This document shows positions 49,136 through 62,496 of a DNA stretch of 64,000 nt, piece by piece. The stretch lies in assembly GCA_947034885.2 (NCBI GenBank), contig OX344750.2, forward strand, positions 16,114,053-16,178,052, written 5' to 3'. A program made the translations under genes and the position numbers. Origin of the DNA: Thuidium tamariscinum. Lineage: Eukaryota > Streptophyta > Bryopsida > Hypnales > Thuidiaceae. The notes below the pieces were generated by a model that worked only from the letters and a program-made list of their open reading frames with translations, was not told the origin of the DNA and did no database searches. Positions within the stretch are counted from its first letter, which is position 1. Every line of letters starts with the position of its first letter.

Positions 49136-50710
49136 TATATTTTCTGATGAGGTTAGTTTACAAATTTGAGTGACAATCTTGAATTGAATTTAGATAGGTG
49201 AATATTTATGAAAGTTTTTTGACTACATTTATTTGGAAGATGAATGGCATTGCACCCTAACCCAAGTTATTTCACATGTTTGGTGCTCGGTTTGTTGCTT
49301 TGTAGAATAAAATATTTATTAGTGACTTGTAAAAAAAAACATTGTTAAGTCATTGTGTCTTTCAATTTTGAACTAGCTTACTATTTCTCTTATGCGCGTG
49401 ACACTGGTGAATTTCAATCACATGCTATTTGAAAACCAATGAAAAAAAGCAAAAATCCATGCATGTAAGTTTTGTATTTTTTTTGTCTATTTTTTTTCAA
49501 TTTCCTTTTGAATTTTGTCTTTTTATTTATAAAGAATACAATATAAGAAATGATTAAATTGGACATTTTTTCAAATTTAGGAATTACAAGGATCCTTTAA
49601 TTCTTGCCTTGAAGCTAAATAGTCCTCTAAAAAATATCCCCTTACTGCATGAGGTATTCAAAATATACATAGAGCACTTGCCTCCCCTCTGGCACTACTA
49701 GCGTTAGTAATCGATGTTTGGACAAAGAAGGCCTTCTTCAACCACAAAATAAGAACAATCTTTGCATTATTGAACCAAAAGGCACATCAAAAGCAATGAC
49801 ATAGAACAAATATTTTCATTTTTTGTGCTCCATGCACAATCATGTACATATGTGTCATCAATTGTAGCATACTCACATATTGAATTATCTTACTAGTTCG
49901 TAGGATATAAATTTTACAAAGCCACAACATTTTAAACTTATGTTATAATGAAATATTATTGTCTTGCACCTAATATCTTTGGAAACTCTTTTTTTATTGA
50001 TTTATCCTATTATTGTTCTTATATTAATAGAATAAATTATTATGGATATGAATATACGACTATCCACCTCAACAAAGGATATGAATTGATAGTTAGATAT
50101 TATATTGATTCGTTTGTTTTCTTTGTGAAAAGGCAAGATAATCATCACCTAGAATGTTAGTGCCACTACATACTTCAAAATTGTTTTTTTGGAAATTGGT
50201 ATAGTAGTTTTTCAACCTCTAATAATTCCTAGACAAGTTAATTGTCCCTATTCATATGGTGATTGTACATTGAAGACCAACCTAAAAATACAAGTAGCAA
50301 TTATTGTAGTATAGCCGGTCATATATAAGGCTAATTTTTGGAATAGTCTTCCAAGAATGATAGAGGAACACATGTTATGAAATTTGCATCATTTTTTAGT
50401 AAATAAAGAATTGTAACACATTTTCTTGTATTTAGCCTTGCAAATGAAAAGATACCAAAATAGTAATGTAATTAGTGTACTCATTCAACTTTCAAGGAAA
50501 AAGGCTCCTTTCAAAGTAAAGTAATTCTCCACTTCCATTTTGATTCATGAGAGAATTCTTTCTAGGTGTGTATTTTAGGTGTATTTAAGTTAATAGATAT
50601 GTTGATTGGTTAAATGTTCCTTTTAACTTGCTAAGTATTATTATAAGATTTTTTTCAAATACACCAATAGTAAATGTATACATTATGACAATGCATCAAT
50701 ATCTTGTAGG

Positions 50711-51634
50711 TTAACCCTTAAAGGCCCAAAGCCATTTTGGTGTCAAAAACCACTCAAAACTACCATTTTTGTTGCATTCATCCAAAAGAACAAAAAAGAA
50801 GTTTTTTTATAGAATCTAACCATAAGATCTTGTACTTTTTTTGTTTGAGATCATGTGGTAAGAATTTCATGAAGTTTGACCATATAGATTGGAAGATATG
50901 AGCATTCAAAGTTAGACTATATAGTTTTTTTAAACACTGTCCTACAATTTCAGATGACTTTGATTGCCATTTGTTGAATATTTTTGCACTATAGACTTTG
51001 AATTAAAAATTTTATGTGTTTAAAAATTGAGTTGAAAGTCTTGGAATTTTTTTTTAAATGCTTGATTTTCATTCTTAAAAAATTATTAAGTAGAAGTAGG
51101 TCCAAGATTGAAAGAAAGATGAAATCATTAATAGCTCTAAGATGAAATTGAAACACAATAATTCCAATGGTGAGATTGTCTTAGAAAGAAAATTTGATCT
51201 TACAAAGCAGTTTTTTTTGAAAAAAATTTGAAAATTGCATTCAAAAATGAATCCTATAAGTTATTTTCCCAAGAAGATGTTCAAATTGCCCAAAAAACAA
51301 GATTGTTCATAATTTTCACATTACTAATCCAAATGGAATGAATCAAAGCTTCACACATAGACAAAAATATAATCTATAGAGAAAAATATTTTAAAATTTA
51401 ATTTCAAGCTTTTGTAGATTTATTTTTCTGCCAGCCAAGTTAAAATTTGGGCTTTTTGTGGTATAACTTTTGCTCCCATGCACCAATTGAAATAAAAATT
51501 ATATCCCCACGAAGCTAATCAGTTTTCCTATCTTATGAAAAAGTTTCAAAATGTTTCACTAAAAATTGAGGTCATGGGAACCTACCTGAAGTCCAAATTG
51601 TCCCCCGAGGTGACAATGGGCTTTTAGGGGTTAA
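50711..51634. mobile_element. TTAA-flanked element (924 bp)
   Basis: The left edge is TTAACCCTTAAAGGCCCAAAGC. The right edge in inverse is TTAACCCCTAAAAGCCCATTG. Interior phrases include ATTACTAATCCAAATGGAATG, followed by AATCAAAGCTTC, shared with the hairpin element at 30571. No coding capacity. Confidence 0.65.
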
Positions 51635-51964
51635 ATTGTTACTCCATCACTTCTATAAATGTGGTTGTACAATTTATTTACTTGTTCAACCTTCAAAGAA
51701 AAAGGGTCCTTTTAAAATATAGTAGTTGATCACTGCCATTTTGACTCGTGAGATAATATCTCATACAAGTCTAGTTTTAGGTGTAAAAAGGCCAATAGCT
51801 ATAGTGACTAGTCTTTGGAAAAGGAGGCCCCTTTTTAACCACACGATAGGGACAATCTTTACATTATTGAATCTAAAGACACATAAAAAGCATCCATGTA
51901 GAACAAATGTTTTTCATTTTTCCATGCCCTTGTACAATTATGTACACATGTTTATCAATTGTCA

Positions 51965-52858
51965 TTAACCCTTAAGTGCCCGGTTGACCACTTTTGGGTT
52001 GATTTTTGCACTTTTGGTTTAATATTGTTCAAAATACATTTGATCACAAAAATCTCAAAGAGCAACACAATTAGAGTATCTTCATGTGCTTCAAACAAAA
52101 CCAATTTCAAGAGAATTGGAGCACTAATGCATTAGCTATGAGATTGCAAACTCAAATGGCCTGAACCTTCAAATGGGAAGTATTCAACAAAAATATTAAA
52201 AAATATCAACTAATTTGTGAGATTTTTTTGTATCTTGATGTTTTGATAAGGCATAAGTGTTGCTTTGTACTCTCATGAATTCCCAAAGTAAACTTATACA
52301 TTGAAATTTATGTAGCACAAATTCTAAAGGGTCATTCAGATAATTGATTTTTGAGTATTAAACAAAATAATTTCTAATTCCAACAAGGCTGATGAAAGAA
52401 AACATGATTTAGAGGTACATTTTGCTTTCTTCAATGTACTAAATTTGCACATTTTAGAAGGATATTGCTTTTGATGACCATAGATGACTATTTTTTGTGA
52501 ATTTCAAAAATTCGTATCTAATTTCAAAAAGCTTCAAAAAATATGAAACAACTTGGGTTAGATGCATATTCTACTTGCCTCTCAAGAAAAATTTACTAAA
52601 AAAAATTTAAAGATGTCCCACCTCTCCAAAATTCAATTCTAGCCCTTAAAAGGTTGATTTATGGACCTTTTATCTTATTTATAGCAATTTGTATTGTTGC
52701 ATGAGTTTGATTTTTTGTTAGGTTGAAGAATCTCCCTTATGGAAATACTTTATATTGTTTGATCTAAAATTACATCCTTAGAGTGGCCACAAAAATTCAC
52801 TTTCTTGAAGAACTACGCTTGCCCTCCAAATCAACCACGGGCACAGTTAAAGGATTAA
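51965..52858. mobile_element. TTAA-flanked element, second subfamily, with nested repeat
   Basis: The left edge TTAACCCTTAAGTGCCCGG and the following GTTGACCACTTTTGGGTTGA match 44408. The right edge is AAATCAACCACGGGCACAG then TTAAAGGATTAA. Relative to the 583-bp copy it is longer because the dispersed repeat at 52385-52685 lies inside it. Confidence 0.6.
52385..52685. repeat. Dispersed repeat, copy 3 of 3
   Basis: Shares TTTCTTCAATGTACTAAATT, GCACATTTTAGAAGG, AACTTGGGTTAGATGC and TTCTAGCCCTTAAAAGG with the other two copies. Confidence 0.6.
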
Positions 52859-52897
52859 ATGAGATTGAAGTCATTTGTCAATTTATCAATTTTTTTG

Positions 52898-52898
<1 letters not shown>

Positions 52899-52952
<54 letters not shown>

Positions 52953-52958
52953 TATATA
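52899..52958. repeat. (TA)n(CA)n microsatellite
   Basis: About 38 bases of TA are followed by about 14 bases of CA and a short ATATATA tail. Confidence 0.95.
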
Positions 52959-53229
52959 AATACTTTAATAGTGTATAATTGGTTCACAATAAAGAGAATA
53001 AGCCTAAATTGACCCTTATATTACCTCAAATGTCAACTAATGGGCTTCGTTAAACATAGAGTTATCCTATCAATTCGTAGGATACCAATTTTATAAAGCT
53101 ACAATATTTTAAAATTAAGTCACAATGAAACATTATTGTATTCTATAAATCTTAAGAAATATTATCATATAGTTTTTATCAAATGCATCTATAGTGAGCA
53201 TATACATTGTGACCATGCATTGATATTTT

Positions 53230-54060
53230 GTGAGAAAATCTCCCAACATGTGTAGTTGTGAGAAAATTTTCACTATTGCCAACTTTGACACCCTCCCAAG
53301 GGCTCAAAATTTGTCTATTTAACATGAATTTTTTTGAATAAGATCAACTTTATGTTGATAATATATGTTTCAAATTTCAAGTTCAAAAAACTTACCCAAA
53401 AAAAGATATTCAAAATCTCTCAACATGTGTTGTTGTGAGGTTAAGTTTTTATATTCGTGTCAAACTTTGCTCCACAAAATAGCACTATACTAAGGGCTCA
53501 AAAACTCCTCCTCACAACTACACATGTTGGGAGATTTTGTATATCTTTTTTTTGGCAATTCATTTAAACTTGAAATTTGGAGCACATATTATCAACATAG
53601 AGCTCACTTCACACAAAAACATTCACGGTAAGAAACCAATTTTTCAGACCTTGGAAGGGTGTCAAAGTTGGCAATTGTGAAAATTTTCTCAAAACTACAC
53701 TTGTTGGGGGATCTCAAATATTTTCTTTAAAAAAAAATTTTTACCTTGAAATTTTTTATACATATTAAAAACATGAATAATGTTTCATGAAAAAAAAATC
53801 ATGGAAAAAGAAAAAAAACTCAATCCCTAGGAAGGTGTCAAAGTTGAAAGTAGTGAAATGTTTTTCACCACTACCCATGTTGGTAGATTTTGAATAAATT
53901 TTTTTGGTGAATCTTTTGGCCTTGAAATTTGGCATGAATATAATTAACTTAAATATGATGCTGTGGTAAAAATTTGGTGGTAAAATACCAATTTTTGAGC
54001 TCTCGGGAGGCTTTCAAAGTTGGCAATACTAAAATTTTTCTCACTGCGGATTCGAAAACG
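53230..54060. repeat. Mixed direct and inverted repeat cluster (~175-bp unit)
   Basis: A unit built from TCCCAACATGTGTAGTTGTGAG, AAAATTTTCACTATTGCCAAC and TTTGACACCCTCCCAAGGG appears forward near 53238 and 53408. It appears in inverse near 53510, 53650, 53825 and 54000, as AAGGGTGTCAAAGTTGGCAA then ACTACACTTGTTGGGGGAT or a variant. The sequence could fold into a large branched structure. No ORF is present. Confidence 0.75.
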
Positions 54061-55199
54061 ACATTTTGATTGGTACCCCACTGGTACTTAGGCTAGTGGT
54101 CATGGTCACTAGTCTTAAAAAAAAAGAGGAACCCTCTTTAACTACAAGATAGAGACAAAAATAGATTCTTAGGTAGTCAAGTCATCTTTTTACCTTGCTA
54201 AATGATATCATTAGACTTTTGACAAATGCATCCATAGTGCATAAATACATAGCGAGCATGCATCATTATTTTATATATTAAACTATTTTTCCATCATTTC
54301 TATAATAGGCTTGTACAATTTGTATGCGTATTCAACCTTCGAGGAAAAAGGCTACTTTCAAGGTACAATTGTTGTTTACTTCTATTTTGATTCATAAGAT
54401 GATATTTCCTAATGTAAATTTTTAGATGCATGTACAATTTGTATACTTATTCAACTTTCAAAGAGAAAGGCTCCTTTGTAGATGCAATCCTGGATGCAAT
54501 AGATTCTACTCCCAATCTAACTCATGAGATAATATTTCTTATGTGCATTTTTAGGTGTATTGAAGCTAGTGTCCATGCTGACTGGTCTTTGGAATAAGCA
54601 AACCATATGATAGAAACAATCATTCTATTAGTTATTGAATTTGAAAGCATATAGAAAGCATTATAAAGAACACATCTTTTTCATTTTCTTGTGACTTGTG
54701 CACAATTCATTGTACTTATTTATTAATTGTAGCTTAGTCACATGTTGAATTGTCCTATCAACTTGTAGGATACTAATTTTACAAAGTAACAATATTTTAA
54801 ATTTAGATCACAATGAAATTTTTTTGTATTGTATGTGTCTTTAGAATTATTTTTCTTGCACTCATTTATGCTATTATTCTTTTTAAGTGAAAGGATGAAG
54901 TATTGTAGATATAATTATTCATGCAATGATATCTCGTAGATTAAGTTATTTCTCCATCGCTTCTAAAAACGTCCCTTTACAATTTGTGTATTCATTCATT
55001 CAACCCTCAAGGAGAAATGCTTGCTTTTAAGTACAATATATATCTTAACATGGTAGATTAGACGTGTCTAAGATTTTGTTTTTCCATTTTTTATGATGAA
55101 CCAAAGTGACAATATTCAATGTTACAATGGTGCTCTAAATATCAAAATCCATCTATATATCAGTGTAAACCTTTAAATACCTAGCTAATGATCATGGAA

Positions 55200-56290
55200 A
55201 TCATCCATTTGGAACCATATGGTTCACTGACTTTAAAAGAACCAAAAGTGCTTGTTGGAAGTTACATTACTATAGAGGATCTCTCCTTTTTGCATAATAT
55301 TTTAAGGATGAACAATTGTACGTACTTTTGTCGTATATAAGAAGATTTTTTCATCATTCATTGGCCAAAAAATAATTGTAGTATCATTGCAGGCATCATC
55401 AAGAACATCATTTGAAGGATAATCATAAAGTTCACCTTGCATATAGAAGTGAGTAATTAATTAGAATTTAACTAAGAATGGTACAAAATGAACACAATAC
55501 CGAGCTCCATAAGACTACACTTTTGATGCTCGAAGAAATTTATCCTATATATATTTTTTCTAAACTACACCTCCTAATATTGCATTGCATATAGTTTGCA
55601 TTAAATTCTATCAGACTAAAAATATCAAAATATCAAAAATCACATATTTATAATTCTATTTTCATCAACAATCTTGTGGTTTCATCCCTCGGGGGTGCAC
55701 TCCCCATTTTTTTGATGTCCACGTGCAAACAAATGAAGGGTAATTTTAATTGCCTTAGACCTAAATTTTAGACAATTATTCAAAGTAAACTATCCACATA
55801 ATGGGCATTTAGACTTTATAAATAATGAAGGGTATAAAATAATGCTAAATTTTACCAATTTTTTTTCTGAAGTAGCCATCCCAAAAAAACTCCAAAAACT
55901 TGAACTTTCCAATAGTATATTAAGTACAATATAAATTCCATATGCTATACAAGTTGACAATGATTTAAGAATTTATGGTTGAATGATTGGAGTTCCATGT
56001 GCTATGTAAATTTAAACTGTGGATGAATTAGGTCAATGGATGATATTCTGGCCACTTCAATGAGTGAGTGGGCATTCAATGTAGATTTTGTAAACATCAG
56101 GGTTGCAAGTTTAGGATAATATAGGTTTTGTCTTCGTTTTTGAATTTGCTTGGGAGAATGGTTTAGGGTTTGTAAAGTCATAGGGTACTTTCGTATGCTT
56201 TATACTTAGCTTGATGAAAACCTTGCTCGAAACCTTTGCTGAAAATTGAGTGGTTTAGTATGTGTATTGGATTGAAGCCTTAGGGTTTGC
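55200..56290. other. AT-rich intergenic DNA
   Basis: No gene or bounded element supported. Confidence 0.4.
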
Positions 56291-56302
56291 ACTTAGAGTC
56301 GA

Positions 56303-56581
56303 TTGGTGGTAGAGTTTGTCATTTTTTTCCTCATTGTTGCCAATATGAATAAGAATCTCGCATTATGGATATTGGAGTCCAAGGCGGAAAATTCTAAATA
56401 CCTTGGGAAGCCTGATGTAGGAGGAGCTTTGACTTTGGAAGCACTAAGAAGCTCATTAGAATTGAATGATGTCTTAGAGTGGGCATTTGAATTCTGGGAC
56501 GTAGAAGACAAAAGGTGCGTGAAGAAGAAGTTGGTGCTGAAGGATTTTGACACCAACATGATTGTCTTCACCAAGTCATAG
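56303..56581 (+). CDS. Hypothetical 78-92 aa ORF, doubtful
   Basis: The frame from the ATG at 56303 (or 56345) to the stop at 56579 encodes a mixed, charged protein containing NLALWILESKAENSKYLGKP and LEWAFEFWDVEDKRCVKKK. Its amino-acid balance is more protein-like than the Phe/Ile/Lys-rich frames elsewhere in the intergenic DNA. No family is recognised, no splice partners are evident, and the opposite strand is also open for a similar length. It may be an exon remnant of a degraded gene. Confidence 0.2.
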   Translation: MVVEFVIFFLIVANMNKNLALWILESKAENSKYLGKPDVGGALTLEALRSSLELNDVLEWAFEFWDVEDKRCVKKKLVLKDFDTNMIVFTKS

Positions 56582-58878
56582 ACATTAGACTTTCATATTC
56601 CTCACAATCTGTGTATAGTTCTATTTATCAAGCTCGGTACTGTAGAGCTACACCAACTTCGAGGTATTCTTCTAAGTAGGTGGCAAGTGGAAATTCGAGT
56701 GCTCAAAGGAGATGGACAAGCTAACTTGTCTAACATCTAGATAATCCCTGCATGTTGATGAGGTATGAAGTCCAGAGCCTTTCCTTCCCTTCCCTTTCCT
56801 TTTTTTTACATTGTTCTTTTCTATTTTTTTTTGCACTATTGTGAATTGGATTCCTTGTTTTGGAATTTTTAAAAAGTTTAGAAATCCTCCTTGGCATTCA
56901 GTCGAGCCAAAGATTTTTTTTATTCATCTCTCCATCTTGATGATCCCTTTCCTTCTTTGATAACAGTTCTTTCAAGAATTTGCAATTAGCATGTATTTGT
57001 TTTTACTCCTTTTATATGTGCTTCCCTCACGTAGATTCATTCATGTTGTGGTGTGCAAATGTACACATCACAAGCATCACTTTTTTTTTTGCACCAATAG
57101 TGTTGTAGGCCTTAGTTTGAAGTTGTAGAGTGTCCACCAAGATTTGTGTATCCCATTGGAGATTCTCTTTGCTATTGTATTTGGAAATTGAACCTTGGAC
57201 CCAATATAGTGCAGTCTTTGTTTTTTGAAACTTGTTGTTAATGATGTGCATTATGTTTTTGTTAATACATACACCATAATTTTGTGCATTGCTTTGAGCC
57301 CTCAAGATTTGAACTCACATGGTAATGTGTGCATTGTTTTGTTCTTGGTATTAGTTTTTGCTTCAAAATTGTGATTGTTTCATTGCAATTGGTGTGATTC
57401 TATGTTTGCAAACTATATTCACAAGAGAAATATCATTCTTAACCCTTTGAAATGTTTATATGACATATTCCACTATGCTATAATTATAATGAACAAACGG
57501 TATAAAAAGTTGGCACCCCAAAAAATTTCAACTAAAAGATAGGGTACATAAAATAAGCTAACTTTAGAAATTTAGGTCAAATAAACCTCCATAAATCCAA
57601 AAAAATCACCTAGATAGCCCCCAAATAATAGAGGCTTATTTGCACATGATCAATGGACTTCCTGAATAGTGCATCCCCCGGGGTTTCATCCATTTTGTTG
57701 TTTTTAATTTTGAAGTTTTTCTTACACTTTCAATTAAGATCTTACTATTTATGTTCGAAGAGTGTGGTGCAAGGCCTATTACTATGGTGCAAACAACAAC
57801 CAAATTACAAAACATAAAGTTCAAAGTGGATGCTCAATAGCTCTTACTATGTATTGAAAAGTATTTTCACAATGTCTTTGCATCATAAAAAACTTTGTAA
57901 GCTTAGAAAGGATTACATTGATTTATTAAAATAGAGTGTGGTTGTAATTTTACAAAAGTCAAATGATTTTGAATTACCCCCTAATGAAGGTGGGAACTAT
58001 GTAGTCGACTATTGTGCTCCATATGCTTTCATTTGCATAGTTGAATATAAGAAAATCTTTTACAATTCCGGGCACAATTCTCCATTTACTATGCTATGAT
58101 AAATGCCACATTTATTTTGAAATTGACCCTATCTATATGATGACCATTTCAAGAGGAGCAACATCCTTTAGAAATTAATAGAGGTTGAAATATTACTACA
58201 CTGATTTCTTCCAAAAAATATCTTGTAGTGAGTAGTAACACTAAAAAATCTAGGTCATCTTCATCCCCCTCTTCATTAATTGAACAAATTGGTGTTATAT
58301 CCAACCATCAATTTTTATTTCGATTGAGATGGTACTAGGGTACTTTTTACTTGCCTACAAGTTCTAAGTAATTCAAAGATTGTCCCTATCTTATTGTTTA
58401 AGACGTCTCCACATTTTCCAAAGACCAATCACTATGTTCTACATAGGTACTTTCTACATACTCCAAGAGTCAATAATGTAAAGATTACCCCTATCTTATT
58501 TTTGAAGGAGGGCCTTCTTTTTCTAAAGACAAATCGCCATGTTTTATTTGGGTGCGTTTTATGTGCCCTCAAGTTCAATGATGTAAAGATTGTTCCTATC
58601 TTCTTATTGAATAAGGGCCTTATTTTTCCAAAGATAAGCTAGGCACCATGGCTGCTAGCATAAATCCACCTAAGATCATACATGTAGAAAATATTATCTC
58701 GCGAATCAAAATAAAAGTTGATAGCTACAACATCTGAAAGGAGCCTTTTCCTTGAAGGTTGAATGTATAAATAAATTGTACAAGGGTGTTTCTAGAAGTG
58801 ATGAAGCAATAATTTAACCTATATGATATTGATGCATAGTCACAATGTTCACATTTACTATTTATACATTTGAAAAAT

Positions 58879-58895
58879 TAAAAAAAAAAAAATAA

Positions 58896-58950
<55 letters not shown>
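58879..58950. repeat. A-rich tract and (TA)n microsatellite
   Basis: An A-rich tract of about 25 bases is followed by about 43 bases of TA repeats. Confidence 0.95.
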
Positions 58951-59029
58951 AGCAAGGCAAAACGAACATTTGGCCAATCACCATAGCTATTGGTTTAAGT
59001 ACACCTACAAATCAACAAGTAGGAAATAT

Positions 59030-59960
59030 CAATTGGAGCATCCAATCTTTCAGGAAAAAGGCTTTTTTAAAATACAATAGTTGTTTTCTTCCATTCTAAC
59101 TCATGAGATGATATTTGGTACATGTGTGTTTTTAGGTTCTTGTAATTTGGGTGTCAATTTAACCTTCAAGGACAAAGACTTTTTCAATGTACAATGATCG
59201 TCTACTTCCATTTTGACTCATGAGATTATATTTTGTACATGTGTATTTTTAAGTGCTTGTAATTTGCGTGTCAATTTAACCTTTAAAGAGAGACTTTTTT
59301 AAGGTACAGTAGCAATTCACTTTTATTCTGATTCATGAGATGATATTTTGTACATGTGCATTTTTAAGTGCTTGTACAATTTGTGTGTTGATTCAACTGT
59401 CAAGGAAAGAGACTTTTTCAAAGTACAATAATTGTCCACTTCCATTTTGACTCATAAGATGATATTTTGTACATGTGTGTTTTTAGGTTTTTGTAATTTG
59501 GGTGTCAATTTAACCTTCAAGGATACAAACTTTTTCAAGGAACAATAGTTGTCTACTTCCATTTTGACTTATGAGATGATATTTTGTACATGTGCATTTT
59601 TAAGTGCTCAAGCAATTTGCGTGTCAATTCAACCTTCAAGAAGAGAGACTTTTTCAAGGTATAGTGGCGGTCTACTTTCATTTTGACTCATAAAATGATA
59701 TTTTGTACATGTGCGTTCTTAAGTGCTTGTATAATTTGCATTTTGATTCAACCTTCAAAGAGAGAGACTTTTTGAAGGTACAGTAGTTGTCTACTTCCAT
59801 TTTGATTCATGAGATAATATTTTGTACATGTTTAATTTTAGGTGCATGTACAATTTGTATATTTATTCAATCTTCAAAGACAAAGACTCCTTTTCAAATG
59901 CAATAGCTATTTACTTCCATTCTAACTCACAAGATGATATCCCTACATGTGTATTTTTAA
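59030..59960. repeat. ~118-bp tandem array, about eight units
   Basis: The phrase GATGATATTTTGTACATGTG or a variant recurs near 59107, 59223, 59340, 59458, 59576, 59696, 59815 and 59934, giving a period of 116-120. Each unit also has TTTTTAAGTGCTTGTACAAT, TTGTGTGTCAATTCAACC, TCAAGGAAAGAGACTTTTT and GTCTACTTCCATTTTGACTC. The same unit occurs singly elsewhere in the window as half of the dispersed repeat family. Confidence 0.88.
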
Positions 59961-60499
59961 ATATATGTAGGCTTGTGGCCATGGTGACTAGTCTCTAAAG
60001 AAAACAAAACCACAAGATAGAAATGATCATTCTTTTAATTATTGAATCTAGAGGCACATAGAAAGCATTATATGAAGCACAATGAAACATTATTGTATTG
60101 TAAGTGTCTTTAGAATTTATTTTTCTTGCACTCAAATTGGTGGTTATTCTTTTGATATATTTTTTTAGGCAAGTTGGCTACTTTCTTGAAAAATTTCAAA
60201 TCATTTGGGACTACATAGTACATGTCACATGTCCATAGTTCTTATTTTCATCCCCAATCTCCCATTCTCATCTAAGAGTTTTTGTTCAATTCAAAGTTTG
60301 TTGGCAAAAAACTTCACAATTTGTCATCATTAGAGTTGATCTTAAAGTGGGTGCAATGGGGTTCAAGAGCCGGAGTTTGAAAAAAATCCAAGACGAAACT
60401 CCTTAGAACAACAAAAGTAAGGTCCAAAGGAGTTAGGTGTCATGTTTCTTTACTACTATTCTTAGTTAGACCTCTCTCTAATACCCTATTTCAAAAGGA

Positions 60500-61180
60500 T
60501 GGGATAAATTAATCCTCTGGCTCAGCCACTTCAAAAAATGCTGAAATTTTTTATTTTCCATGCATGATAAAATTTGAATTCATATTTGCAATTAGAGGTT
60601 CTAAATTAGATGTGAGAAGGTGCTCGATCTAGGTAAATTACATAGGCACGTGCAGTGGGGAGCTTCTTTCTTACTTCTACCCTTAGAATGACTTCGTAAG
60701 GCCGAGTGAAAAGTCCAGTTCACCTTGACCTTTCTAACTGGAGTTTCCTTTATGATGAACTCTATTTTTTTTACCCAAATTATTTTCATCTTGTTACTTA
60801 CACCCTTGGAATGACTTGGTGTGGCTGAGCAAGGGGCCTCAAACCGGGCAGGTATAACTAACCCCCTCGCTTGGCCACTTAGGTAAAATGTTGTAATTTT
60901 TTATTTTTCACACAATTTTTTTTTGCAAATTTTGAATTCATATTTGCGATTAGAGACCCCAAATTAGCTAAGGGGTGAAGAAAGTAGGGTTGATCACGGC
61001 CCAACTAGGGGGCTTTTTGTTTTGATTGCACCTTTGGTAAAACATGGTAAGGCCTAGCGAGGGGGCTAATCCACCCCGAGCTTCAAATCGGGGTTTCCTT
61101 TATGATTATCTTTCCTGTTTGACCCAAATTATTTTTATCTCGTGCAATCGGGCACTAAGGGCAAAACACCCATTCCCGTG
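60500..61180. repeat. Two-copy ~350-bp tandem duplication
   Basis: GAATTCATATTTGCAATTAG at 60577 recurs at about 60935, and GTTTCCTTTATGATGAAC at 60744 recurs as GTTTCCTTTATGATTATC near 61090. Both copies end with ACCCAAATTATTTT(C/T)ATCT. The copies differ at many positions, and no protein can be read through either. Confidence 0.7.
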
Positions 61181-62496
61181 CGTGTTCCTTGGGATGGACC
61201 ATAGATTCGCCCAATTGTGTGAGTAGACTTTCCTTAATGTGTTTTCCACATGTGTAATTATAGAATCTGGTTGGCTGAATGCTGATTTTCACATGGTTCA
61301 ATTTGGGGGACACCTACTGGACGGTTTCACAGGTCTAGGGAGCCAACACTTTGAAAATTTATAGAAACTACATACTATATCGAAAAAATCTATTTTTTTT
61401 TTAATATTCATGATTTTCACTCGCTAATACTAGAAAAATGTCATTTTTAGAAAACACTGCCTCCAACTATGCTGAATTCCTTATTTGCACGGTTTTGGGT
61501 GTTTCTACTATAGCTTAGCTTAGAAATCCCCGGGGCCCCCACCCACCAAAGTCCTGGTGAATCGCCACTCACTTGGGCACTTTCACCAAGAAAATTGAGA
61601 AAGTTGGGCCCCCAGCACACGTCTGCTCCGGCATGTCAGCTTCCTCCTGCACCCCCTTTCTTCCGGGGTTTCCGTCCACTTGAAAAGGAAGGAAGACCCG
61701 ACCCCCCCCGGCCCCTCCTGCCGTGAGTGTGGCTCCTCTCAGACCGCGTCATAACTTAATAATGTACTGTCGCAATGTTGCAGCCCCCCACTTCCACCTG
61801 CCTGCAGACGCAGAGCGCAGACTCAGTGTGCAGAATCTGCAGAAGGTCCAAGCTTCAGTTCACTTGTCATGAATTCGAAAACCCCAACTCCACCGCGGCC
61901 TCGGCTCTGCTCCACCTCTGCTCTGCTCGCCTCTGCCTCCGCGTCTGCTTCGCGTCTGCTCCGTCTCTGCTCTCGCACACAACAATGAGAGACCATGATC
62001 GACACCGTGAAAGGACAGTACATACCAACTCAGTCAGACATACACCAAACCTCACATAATGATGATGATCATGTAAGGGAGGCCCTGTAGCCTAGGCCAG
62101 GACAACGCCAAAAGGACTATCATTCGACAGTAGCAGTAGTCCTTTCGGAGACCTATTAATGGCCCCAAACGAGACCCGGAGTCCTTGATAATTACTGGAA
62201 TTGATGGGGAGAACAAGACCCACCTGCCATTGATTATGTTTTTTTTTTAATTCAATTGAATAATAATACTAATCAATTGGGTTTGAAAAAGAGACGGAGG
62301 TGGGGTTGGGTTCTCTGGCTGGGGAGGTGCAGGGAGCTTCAACTTGAGTATAGTAAGCGTAGACTCGAGAGGTCTGCGTTCTAGAGGTGGAGCAGAGAGG
62401 GAGATCCGTAGAGCCTGCGCAGTTGCGCAGCTTTGACTGACAAACTGACAAACACACCCGCGGGCGCTCTGCCCTATGGGCGCCCATATCGCGGCC

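Larger units (their letters stand above)
47740..60150. repeat. Many copies of one dispersed repeat family
   Basis: One half of the repeat contains TTCAACCTTCAAGGAAAAAGG then TACTTCCATTTTGACTCATG and AGATAATATTTT, as at 47820-48240, 50460-50580, 54310-54560 and in the array 59030-59960. The other half contains GACTAGTCTTTGGAAAA, AACCACAAGATAGGGACAATC and TTATTGAATCTAAAGGCACAT. It is seen near 49720, 51800, 54100, 54570 and 59980, and in inverse at 58390-58660. An inverse copy of the first half is at 58680-58860. Related pieces occur at 22890-22960 and 25410-25520. The copies are old and interleaved. No transposase was recognised, so the family is probably non-autonomous or too decayed. Confidence 0.65.
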
